Source: COE1 sp963596435 (lineage in GTDB: Bacteria > Bacillota > Clostridia > Lachnospirales > Lachnospiraceae). From it: a stretch of DNA of 15,677 bases. Below the pieces are notes generated by a model. That model was not told the DNA's origin. It did no database searches and worked only from the letters and a program-made list of their open reading frames with translations. The DNA lies in the NCBI GenBank assembly GCA_963596435.1, contig CAVBMG010000077.1, positions 1 to 15,677 on the forward strand. Reading direction: 5' to 3'. Below are positions 1-7,400 of the stretch, piece by piece. Numbering within the stretch: the first letter of the stretch is position 1; each line of letters begins with the position of its first letter. Position numbers and translations under genes: made by a program.

Positions 1-528
1 AGTTACCTGTTTATCAAAATCATATTCATGAGGAGTCTTGTGATCTGTTTTATGACCTACTGCAAGTGCTATCTGGAAAGAATATCCTTCTGGTATCTGG
101 AATGCTTTTGAAAAATAGTCCTTCTTCTCTCCATGTAAAGCATCATAGATACATCCAATAATCAGGTTACCAAGACCAAGGCTTTGTGCCGCCAGTGCCA
201 TATTTTCAACAGCAATACCTGCATCAACCTGACTCCATCTAAAGTCGTCCTCCGCGCTTAACAAAATAAGTACAGGTGCTTCATAGTAAAAATTATGTGG
301 CTGTTTCTCCTGATCGCGTAATCTTCTTTTCTCTTCGTCTAATTCTGATAAAACAGAATTGTCACCTTTTATTACTGTGAAATGAATTTCCTTCTTGTTC
401 ATACCTGTAGGCGCCATAAGACCTGCATTCAAAATTGTATTTAATTCTTCCTGTGTAAGCTGTTCTGGGCTGTATGCTCTTGCAGAACTGCGTTCCTTTA
501 TTGTTGTTAATACCTGATTGTTACTCAT
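1..528 (-). CDS. Nitroreductase family protein (3' end outside window)
   Basis: This is an FMN-dependent nitroreductase-fold oxidoreductase, probably cytoplasmic and NAD(P)H-using; the physiological substrate cannot be told. 176 codons are visible with no stop. The start ATG at 528 follows an AAAGGTGAT ribosome binding site at about 533-541. The N-terminal ERSSARAYSPEQLT matches the FMN phosphate-binding RRSxRxF region of the family. APTGMNKKE near residue 40 and the stretch ALAAQSLGLGNLIIGC in the middle are typical nitroreductase helix and cofactor-pocket signatures. The reading ends in GHKTDHKTPHEYDF, which resembles the usual C-terminus, so only a few residues are probably missing beyond the left edge. 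It lies 34 bp downstream of the kinase-like gene on the same strand, so the two are probably co-transcribed. The family call is firm; the function is open. Confidence 0.9.
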   Translation of the reverse strand, partial: MSNNQVLTTIKERSSARAYSPEQLTQEELNTILNAGLMAPTGMNKKEIHFTVIKGDNSVLSELDEEKRRLRDQEKQPHNFYYEAPVLILLSAEDDFRWSQVDAGIAVENMALAAQSLGLGNLIIGCIYDALHGEKKDYFSKAFQIPEGYSFQIALAVGHKTDHKTPHEYDFDKQVT

Positions 529-562
529 AGTAATCACCTTTGTCCTTTCTAAATATATTGTG

Positions 563-1561
563 TTACATAACACTTTTAAAGTCAATCTCTTTTGTCTGTG
601 CAGATTCTATTTCATCAAGACATTTTTGAATTAATTTTAAATCGCTGCCAGCTTCTTTTAAAGCAGTTAGTCTTGTGTACCAGAGCGGCTTCACACAGCG
701 ATAAATCAGAAGTGCTGCATATTGTTCCTCTTTTGAAAAGGGGTACACTTCTCTGGAAATTTTTAATGCCCTTAAAATTTCATTTAGTTCTTCCTCAAAA
801 GAACCAGTATAAATCTCTCTAAATAGATAATTTAAGAATTCATCCTTACCGGCTAAATTAAAATCTATAATACCCATAAACTGTCCATCATGGTCTACCA
901 GAACATTGGAATCATTAAAATCAGCCTGAAATACAGAAAATGGAAGTTTAAAATAAATTTTCTCTAATTGTTTTCTATTATCTTCCCATCTTTTAAACAT
1001 TCTTACTGTTTGTGATTCAAAGCATTTTGGTAATGTTGTGCAATACTGTTTGAATTCCAAAGCATTCTGCGTTACCTCATCCAATTCATCTCCAGGGAAT
1101 ACATCGAATAAGCAATAAGCAGAAGGAAAATCAGTATAGTTAAATTTTTGTTTTGCAATTTTGGCAGTCATCAAATATAAACTGTCGCGATAAGGTCTGG
1201 CATTGGGACAATCTTTCACAGAGCTGTATATGGAAAATTCTTCTGCATAGACAATACATTCATATCCTTTATAAAATACAATTGGAAATGTGCCATTTAA
1301 AGAATTATAAATCCTGGGACTGTAGTAACCGAGTTCCCTATATTCCTCGATACATCGTTGCCACATTTTTATATGTTCAACAGAGGTAAAAGAGTTATGT
1401 GCTGCTTTTATCACAAGTTTTTTACCAGTGTCAAAGGTGCAAATAATTGCCTCGCGGAAATCATCATCACCATGGCTGGAGTTTATAATGCGATATTCTT
1501 TTATGGTATCTTTAGTAAATAGTGATATAATTTGTTGTTCGGTCATAGTAGGTGAAGACAT
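563..1561 (-). CDS. Aminoglycoside phosphotransferase/choline-kinase-fold protein
   Basis: This 332-aa protein has the APH-like kinase fold and probably phosphorylates a small molecule in the cytoplasm; the substrate is unknown. KLVIKAAH supplies the likely ATP-binding lysine (K52). FQADFNDSNVLV at 211-222 is the Brenner catalytic loop with base D214 and metal-binding N219, and GIIDFNLAG at 230-238 gives the second metal-binding aspartate D233. The usual HGD of the loop reads QAD, so the histidine is replaced by Gln212, which is unusual but seen in divergent members. A GAGGT ribosome binding site lies 5-6 nt upstream of ATG 1561; an in-frame ATG five codons later is a weaker alternative. The nitroreductase follows 34 bp downstream. 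Nothing points to a true antibiotic-resistance enzyme rather than a metabolic kinase. No convincing promoter was found in 1562-1704. Confidence 0.85.
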   Translation of the reverse strand: MSSPTMTEQQIISLFTKDTIKEYRIINSSHGDDDFREAIICTFDTGKKLVIKAAHNSFTSVEHIKMWQRCIEEYRELGYYSPRIYNSLNGTFPIVFYKGYECIVYAEEFSIYSSVKDCPNARPYRDSLYLMTAKIAKQKFNYTDFPSAYCLFDVFPGDELDEVTQNALEFKQYCTTLPKCFESQTVRMFKRWEDNRKQLEKIYFKLPFSVFQADFNDSNVLVDHDGQFMGIIDFNLAGKDEFLNYLFREIYTGSFEEELNEILRALKISREVYPFSKEEQYAALLIYRCVKPLWYTRLTALKEAGSDLKLIQKCLDEIESAQTKEIDFKSVM

Positions 1562-1704
1562 TTTATACCTCGATTATTTGTTGGTTATTTTATTATTCTC
1601 TTTAGTTATCCAGTCTATATGTGATAAGTCTAGCATATTTGCTGCGAACTTGCTACTGTAAATCCTGTGGTGTTTTATATCTCATTCATCAATAAATTTC
1701 TGGA

Positions 1705-1739
1705 ATAAAAATGAGACACTCTCATATGAAAGTGTCTCA
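1705..1739 (-). terminator. Rho-independent terminator after the GGGtGRT gene
   Basis: A 28-nt, almost perfectly palindromic hairpin (arms TGAGACACT at 1712-1720 and AGTGTCTCA at 1731-1739, with TCATATGA between) is followed on the minus strand by TTTTTATT. It sits 24 bp past the stop of the GGGtGRT gene and separates that unit from the kinase gene. Confidence 0.9.
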
Positions 1740-1762
1740 AAATATTTAAAATAATCTTTAGA

Positions 1763-2779
1763 TTAGAACTTACCAGCCTTTGCTGCTTCCTCTACAGAAA
1801 CTGCAACTGCAACTGTAGCACCAACCATAGGGTTGTTACCCATACCGATTAAGCCCATCATTTCTACGTGAGCTGGTACGGAAGAAGAACCTGCGAACTG
1901 AGCGTCAGAGTGCATACGTCCTAATGTATCTGTCATACCATAGGAAGCAGGACCTGCTGCCATGTTATCAGGATGAAGTGTACGACCTGTACCACCGCCG
2001 GAAGCTACTGAGAAGTACTTCTTACCAGCTTCAAGTCTTTCCTTCTTGTATGTACCTGCTACTGGATGCTGGAATCTTGTAGGGTTAGTTGAGTTACCTG
2101 TGATAGATACGTCAACGTTCTCTTTCCACATGATTGCAACGCCTTCACATACATCGTTAGCGCCGTAGCAGTTAACCTTACCACGAGGTCCTTCAGGATC
2201 AGAGTAAGATTTTCTGAATACTTCCTTAACTGTGTTTGTGTAAGGATCGTACTCTGTCTCTACAAATGTAAAGCCATTGATACGAGCGATGATTTCTGCT
2301 GCATCCTTACCAAGACCGTTTAAGATAACACGAAGAGGCTTCTGACGAACCTTGTTAGCCTTCTCTGCGATACCGATAGCACCTTCTGCTGCTGCGAAGG
2401 ATTCATGACCTGCTAAGAAGCAGAAACAATCTGTATCTTCTTCAAGAAGCATCTTACCTAAGTTACCATGTCCAAGACCTACCTTACGGTTGTCTGCAAC
2501 AGAACCAGGAATACAGAATGCCTGAAGACCTTCACCGATAGCTGCTGCTGCTTCAGAAGCCTTTCTGCAGCCCTTCTTGATTGCGATTGCAGCACCTACA
2601 GTGTAAGCCCAGCAAGCGTTCTCGAAACAGATAGGCTGAATCTTCTTAACCTGCTCATATACGTCAAGACCTGCGTCTTTAGTGATCTTTTCAGCTTCTT
2701 CGATAGAAGCGATACCATAGCTGTTTAATACGGAATTGATCTTGTCAATTCTTCTTTCATAGGACTCGAATAATGCCAT
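1763..2779 (-). CDS. GGGtGRT family protein
   Basis: This 338-aa protein matches the Pfam family named after its GGGTGRT motif, here at residues 261-267 inside a glycine-rich C-terminal half (LHPDNMAAGPASYGM, then AQFAGSSSVPAHVEM). The biochemical role is not established in the literature I know. Eight cysteines (51, 56, 71, 89, 118, 120, 204, 211) are spread over the N-terminal two thirds, including a CFENAC pair and DCFCF, which is suggestive of metal or Fe-S binding. There is no signal peptide or membrane segment, so it should be cytoplasmic. Its ribosome binding site AAGGAGGTT lies inside the last codons of the NifU-like gene, whose stop is 2 bp upstream of this start, so translation is probably coupled. 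The regular, restricted codon choice suggests high expression. A terminator follows 24 bp later. Confidence 0.9.
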   Translation of the reverse strand: MALFESYERRIDKINSVLNSYGIASIEEAEKITKDAGLDVYEQVKKIQPICFENACWAYTVGAAIAIKKGCRKASEAAAAIGEGLQAFCIPGSVADNRKVGLGHGNLGKMLLEEDTDCFCFLAGHESFAAAEGAIGIAEKANKVRQKPLRVILNGLGKDAAEIIARINGFTFVETEYDPYTNTVKEVFRKSYSDPEGPRGKVNCYGANDVCEGVAIMWKENVDVSITGNSTNPTRFQHPVAGTYKKERLEAGKKYFSVASGGGTGRTLHPDNMAAGPASYGMTDTLGRMHSDAQFAGSSSVPAHVEMMGLIGMGNNPMVGATVAVAVSVEEAAKAGKF

Positions 2780-2781
2780 AG

Positions 2782-3486
2782 TTATTTAACCTCCTTATCG
2801 TTTCTAGGATCGATGATCTTAACAGCATCAGCTACACGACCATACTGTCCGCTTGCCTTTTCCCATGCTGTGTTAGCGTCATCACCCTTCTTGATGAAGT
2901 CTGTCATCTTACCAAGGTTAACGAACTTGTAACCAATGATCTTGTCATCAGCGTCAAGAGCGATACCTGTAACATAACCTTCTGCCATTTCCAGATAACG
3001 AGGTCCCTTCTTCAGAGTACCATACATTGTACCAACCTGGCTTCTTAAACCTTTACCAAGGTCTTCAAGACCAGCGCCTACAGGAAGTCCTTCTTCAGAG
3101 AAAGCAGACTGAGAACGTCCGTAAACGATCTGTAAGAATAACTCTCTCATAGCTGTATTAATAGCATCACATACAAGGTCTGTATTTAATGCTTCCAAAA
3201 CAGTTCTGCCTGGAAGTAATTCTGCTGCCATAGCTGCAGAGTGTGTCATACCGGAGCAGCCGATTGTCTCAACTAATGCTTCCTGAATGATACCTTCCTT
3301 AATGTTAAGAGAAAGCTTACATGCACCCTGCTGAGGAGCACACCAGCCAACACCGTGTGTAAAACCGGAAATATCCTTTACTTCTTTAGCCTTAACCCAT
3401 TTTGCTTCTTCTGGGATAGGTGCGCATCCATGATTACCATCACGTGCGACTACACACATCTCTTCAACTTCTTTTGAATAAATCAT
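2782..3486 (-). CDS. NifU/IscU-like iron-sulfur scaffold-related protein
   Basis: This 234-aa protein has a core resembling the IscU/NifU N-terminal scaffold domain: GWCAPQQGACKLSLNI (47-62) followed by EALVETIGCSGMTHSAAMAA (69-88), which parallels the 'GCgsAiAsSS' cysteine loop. The third canonical scaffold motif (HC in IscU) is absent; the matching stretch around 137-156 has no cysteine. Cysteines lie at 11, 21, 49, 56, 77 and 106. The start is set at ATG 3486 because AAAGGAGA sits about 7 nt upstream and homology begins there; the in-frame ATG 99 bp further upstream has no ribosome binding site and would add a basic tail read from the leader. The gene is directly followed and coupled to the GGGtGRT gene, so the two products probably work together. 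A role in cluster assembly is inferred from the fold, not proved. Confidence 0.85.
   Translation of the reverse strand: MIYSKEVEEMCVVARDGNHGCAPIPEEAKWVKAKEVKDISGFTHGVGWCAPQQGACKLSLNIKEGIIQEALVETIGCSGMTHSAAMAAELLPGRTVLEALNTDLVCDAINTAMRELFLQIVYGRSQSAFSEEGLPVGAGLEDLGKGLRSQVGTMYGTLKKGPRYLEMAEGYVTGIALDADDKIIGYKFVNLGKMTDFIKKGDDANTAWEKASGQYGRVADAVKIIDPRNDKEVK
2788..2796 (-). promoter_or_regulatory. Ribosome binding site of GGGtGRT gene inside NifU-like gene end
   Basis: The strong AAGGAGGTT Shine-Dalgarno sequence is formed by the last sense codons (Lys-Glu-Val) of the upstream gene. With a 2-bp gap between stop and start, this supports translational coupling and a fixed ratio of the two proteins. 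Confidence 0.85.
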
Positions 3487-3565
3487 GTGAAATCTCCTTT
3501 CGATTGCATATCTTATACTTTTTATAGCAGGTCTATGGAATAATTTCATAAACCGAAACCCATTC

Positions 3566-3597
3566 GAATACGGACGGCGCTTCATTTCCGTCCATTC
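3566..3597 (-). other. Stable hairpin in leader of NifU-like/GGGtGRT operon
   Basis: On the minus strand, GAATGGACGG pairs with CCGTCC-GT-ATTC across a 10-nt loop, giving ten base pairs with a 2-nt bulge. No T-tract follows, so it is not a simple terminator. It begins 80 bp upstream of the start codon, within the probable 5' leader, and could affect mRNA stability or bind a regulator; this is inference. Confidence 0.55.
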
Positions 3598-3598
3598 T

Positions 3599-3607
3599 TG
3601 TGGATAA
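3599..3607 (+). promoter_or_regulatory. Perfect DnaA-box 9-mer (TTATCCACA on minus strand)
   Basis: TGTGGATAA on the plus strand is the exact complement of the consensus DnaA box TTATCCACA. It is a single copy in the intergenic region, with no cluster of further boxes or AT-rich unwinding element seen, so it is not an origin. It may be a regulatory DnaA site or chance. Confidence 0.4.
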
Positions 3608-3661
3608 GCTATCTACACACAAAGTTATTTTCGCATAAAATGAGAAAAATATCAATCTAAA

Positions 3662-3689
3662 ATTCTATTTTTCGTCAAATATTTATCAA
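3662..3689 (-). promoter_or_regulatory. Candidate SigA promoter for NifU-like/GGGtGRT operon
   Basis: The minus strand shows TTGATA (3689-3684), a 16-bp spacer and TAGAAT (3667-3662). Each hexamer matches five of six consensus bases. This would give a leader of roughly 165 nt that contains the hairpin. The AT-rich setting makes other assignments possible. Confidence 0.45.
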
Positions 3690-3699
3690 TAATTTATTC

Positions 3700-4365
3700 T
3701 CAATTTTTGGAAACAATCTCGCCCTGCTTCTTATAAATGCTGTTAGGCTCGATAAATCCACGTACCATAGAGGTAGGATATACATTGGAGCAGCGACCGA
3801 TGACAGTTCCTGGGTTCAGTACACTGTTACAGCCTACTTCTACATTGTCGCCAAGCATTGCGCCCATCTTCTTTAATCCTGTTTCGATATTTCCATATGG
3901 GGATTTCACAACGACCAGAGTCTTATCGCTCTTTACGTTGGAAGTAATAGATCCCGCACCCATATGAGACTTATATCCAAGAATACTGTCACCTACATAG
4001 TTATAATGAGGCACCTGTACTTTATTGAACAGAATGACGTTTTTAAGTTCTGTGGAGTTACCAACTACGGCTCCTTTGCCAACGATAGCGTTACCACGGA
4101 TGAATGCACAGTGTCTTACCTCTGCTTCCTCGTCAATAATACATGGTCCGTTAATATAAGCGGTTGGAAAAACAGTAGCAGACTTTGCAATCCATACATT
4201 CTCTCCTCGCTTCTCGTATTTGTCTTCTGGCAGACGGTTGCCCAGTTCGATGATAAAGGCACTGATCTTAGGAAGAAGCTCCCAGGGATAGGTAGCACCC
4301 TCAAATAAAGGAGCTGCGATAGTCTGTGTCAGATCATATAAATTCTGAATTTGTAATTGTTCCAT
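3700..4365 (-). CDS. GlmU-like left-handed beta-helix (hexapeptide repeat) protein
   Basis: This 221-aa protein consists of a helical N-terminal segment of about 50 residues, then hexapeptide repeats of a left-handed parallel beta-helix from about 57 to 205. STELKNVILFNK (104-115) followed by VPHYNYVGDSILG (118-130) and GAGSITSN (136-143) closely follows the acetyltransferase active site of GlmU, with H120 at the place of the catalytic histidine. The uridylyltransferase domain of full-length GlmU (about 450 aa) is absent, so this is a stand-alone acyltransferase-like or sugar-nucleotide-related protein; databases often label such proteins 'UDP-N-acetylglucosamine pyrophosphorylase', which the domain content does not support. 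The GGAAAGGAT ribosome binding site lies about 10 nt before ATG 4365. It is 53 bp downstream of the topoisomerase gene on the same strand, so probably co-transcribed. The acceptor substrate is unknown. Confidence 0.82.
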   Translation of the reverse strand: MEQLQIQNLYDLTQTIAAPLFEGATYPWELLPKISAFIIELGNRLPEDKYEKRGENVWIAKSATVFPTAYINGPCIIDEEAEVRHCAFIRGNAIVGKGAVVGNSTELKNVILFNKVQVPHYNYVGDSILGYKSHMGAGSITSNVKSDKTLVVVKSPYGNIETGLKKMGAMLGDNVEVGCNSVLNPGTVIGRCSNVYPTSMVRGFIEPNSIYKKQGEIVSKN

Positions 4366-4418
4366 AGTAGTTATATCCTTTCCTGTTATAGATCTTATTC
4401 ATATCATTAATGTAACAC

Positions 4419-7400
4419 TTAATTCCACGGAAGTCCATCCTCTTGGAAATCTGCAAACAGAGATTGTTCATCTGCAAAAGACATATTCTCTTCGGAAGAG
4501 TCCTCAGGAGGGAATTCCACGGGAAAATCCTCGCTCGGTAATTCTGTAGATGAACTTTCAGATGGTTGTGGTATGGCTGCGTCTTCCCAGGGCATAGGGG
4601 AAGCAGCTTCTTTTTCGGCATTTGCGGGTTTGGCATCAAAATCAAACTGTATTCGTTCGTCTTCATATTTCAGAACAGCATCGAAGGAATTTCCAGCTTT
4701 AGAGACAAAACTTGTTACTTTATCACGGGTTCTTCCTTCTGTAAATAACTGCTGCATGATTTCTTCTGATAAAGGAACCTGCGCTACTGTGTGACTGATT
4801 CGGAAGCCACACTCACATTCATAATACCACTGCCCTTTCTTAAGTTTGTGTTCTTTACATCTTGGACAGGTAAGAGAGGTTTCTACAGGCTGTGGTCTGT
4901 CAGGGAAGTCAAATACAATCTGTCCTTCTGTATTCAATTTAAGTGGTGCATCGAACTTTTTACCTGTTTTGGAAGTAAATCCGGTAATGACATCTGTCTT
5001 TTTGGTAGCAAGCAGCTGACGCACCTGGCTGTCATTTAATTTGACACCACCTATTTTACCAATCATGAATCGACAGCTGTGTTCGGCATCGTCTTTATTA
5101 TAATTGGCACAGCCGTAACCGAAAGGTGTTTTTACAATATCGCCACCGCACAGAGGACACTTGGCATCTTTTAATTTGGGCTGTTCCAGATCATCGAAAT
5201 CAAATTTTAATCCGGTTACTTTGCCTTCTGCATCTTTGCTGAGAGCGATTCTGGCATCGAATTTCTTACCGGTCTTGGATTTGAAGCCTCGTATCGTGCC
5301 TGTTCTGCCGTTGGTCAGAAGCTCCTTGATCTGAGCCTCCGGGATATCTCTTCCTGCCATTTTGCCAATGGAGAATTTGCAACTGTTCTCATCTTCTTTG
5401 TTATAATTGGCGCAGCCAAAGCCAAAAGGCGTCTGTACGATTTCGCCTCCACACAATGGACAGACTACATCTTTGATTTTCCTGGCTTCTACGTTTTCAA
5501 AGTCAAATTTAACGGTATGTTTATTGTGTTCATCTGTATCAAGGACAAGACAGGCATCAAATTTCTTGCCGCTTTTGCTTTTGAACCCGCGAATGGTTGA
5601 AGTTCTGCCATTAAGTAACAGTTCTGTGACCTGGGCAACAGACAGTTCTTTATCAGCTATTTTACCGATGGCAAAGTGACAGCTCTCAGGATTGGACGCA
5701 TCGAAATTCGTGCAGCCATATCCGAAGCCTTTTATCTCCATAGGAGAACCGCAATCAGGACATTTGACTTCTTCTAATACCTGTGGTTGATTTTCGGAAA
5801 AGTCAAAGGAAATGTTGACTTTACCATCCTCTTCCTTTTGCAAGACTAATGCAGCCTGGAACTTCTTTTTATTCTTGGCAGTAAATCCTGAGAGGACTTG
5901 TGTTCTTCCCTTTGAGAGAAGATCAATTACTTCTTCGTCAGTCAGGTCTCTTCCTGCAACACTTCCGATGACGAAACGGCATCCACTGCCATCCTTCTGA
6001 TAGCGGTCACAGCCGTATCCAAAAGGCGTTGTTACGATATCACCGCCACAAACAGGGCATTTTGCATTAAGCTTTCTGCGGGCGCCCAAGCCTCTGGCAC
6101 CTTTTCCAGTGAACTGGCTGATCTGTGCTGCTAACTGCTGTGTTAAATCTTTGTCACGTATCTGAATGGTTTCACGCCGAATGAAGTCCTCCAGCTTGGT
6201 ACGGTAATCCTGCATGTCTACCGTGCCATTGGTGATGCCGTCCAGACCTTTCTCCCAGGATGCGGTCATCTTGGGGTTTAACAGAGCTGGAACAGTCATG
6301 GCAACGACTTCATATACCATCTCGCCGAAACGTTCTGGTGTAATGACCTGAGTCTTGCTATTCAGGTTCAGATAACCGATACGTATCAGCTTTTTGATAA
6401 TCTCAGCACGGGTTGCACTGGTTCCGATACCGGAGCCTTTGATCTGGGCACGAAGTTCTTCATCCTCTATCAATTGTCCTGCGTTTTCCATGGCAAGTAT
6501 CATGGAACCGGAGGTATATCGCTTGGGAGGCTTCGTTGCACCTTCCTTGATCTGAAAAGCATTTACCTGAAGATGATCGCCTTTTTTCAGAGTATCTGCC
6601 AAAGCCAGCAATTTCCTTGAATCTACTTTGGATGTCTGCTCCTCAGTTTTATCAGTATCATTGTTCTCATCTTCTGCATTTTCCAGAGTTTTGCCCATGA
6701 CTTCGAGGAAACCAAGGCTTTTTAATACTTTTGCCGATGTAAACAGAGATTCTTTATCTATCTGGATGACTAATTTCAAGGTCTGATATTCGGCAGCAGG
6801 ATAAAATATACTCAGGAAACGGCGCACTATCAGATCATATACCTTTTGCTGTAGCGGAGACAATGTGCCAAGCTCCGTTAATTGCCCCGTAGGAATAATG
6901 GCATAGTGATCTGTAACTTTGCTGTCATCAGTATATTGTGTGTTTGCAAGGTGGGTATATGACTTATTCTGTAAAATTGTCTGTGTAAATTTCTGTGTTG
7001 GTGTATAGTCGCGTAATTTATACAGGTTCTTGCTGATTTCCTTGGCAACGGCAGTTGTCAGTACACGGGCATCTGTTCTGGGATAGGTTGTCAGTTTCTT
7101 CTCATACAGATCCTGGGCTACCTGTAAAGTTTCATCAGGGCTGATCTTGAAGCGTTTGGAACATTCTGCCTGTAATTCTGCCAGGTTGAACAATAAGGGA
7201 GCCTTTTTACGGGCGGTGCCCTTCTCCAAAGTCTGTATAATGGCGTCTTTTCCGGCAAAGCTGTCAATCAGGGCTTGTGCATCTACACGTTCTTTGAAGC
7301 CGTTTTCCTTATACAATTTGGGAGATTCATAATAGGTGGAGCCTTCGATTGCCTTCCATTCTGCTTCAATATGAGCATCCGTAAAATCTCCTGTAACGCG

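Noticed and set aside
563..1561. Antibiotic-resistance aminoglycoside phosphotransferase
   Set aside because: The fold matches but the catalytic-loop His is Gln and no mobile element is near; the fold is shared by many metabolic kinases.
3487..3585. Longer start for the NifU-like gene (ATG at 3585)
   Set aside because: No ribosome binding site, the added 33 residues are basic and non-conserved in look, and the leader hairpin lies there; ATG 3486 has AAAGGAGA.
3599..3607. Chromosome replication origin
   Set aside because: Only one DnaA box, no dnaA/dnaN genes and no AT-rich unwinding element with repeats.
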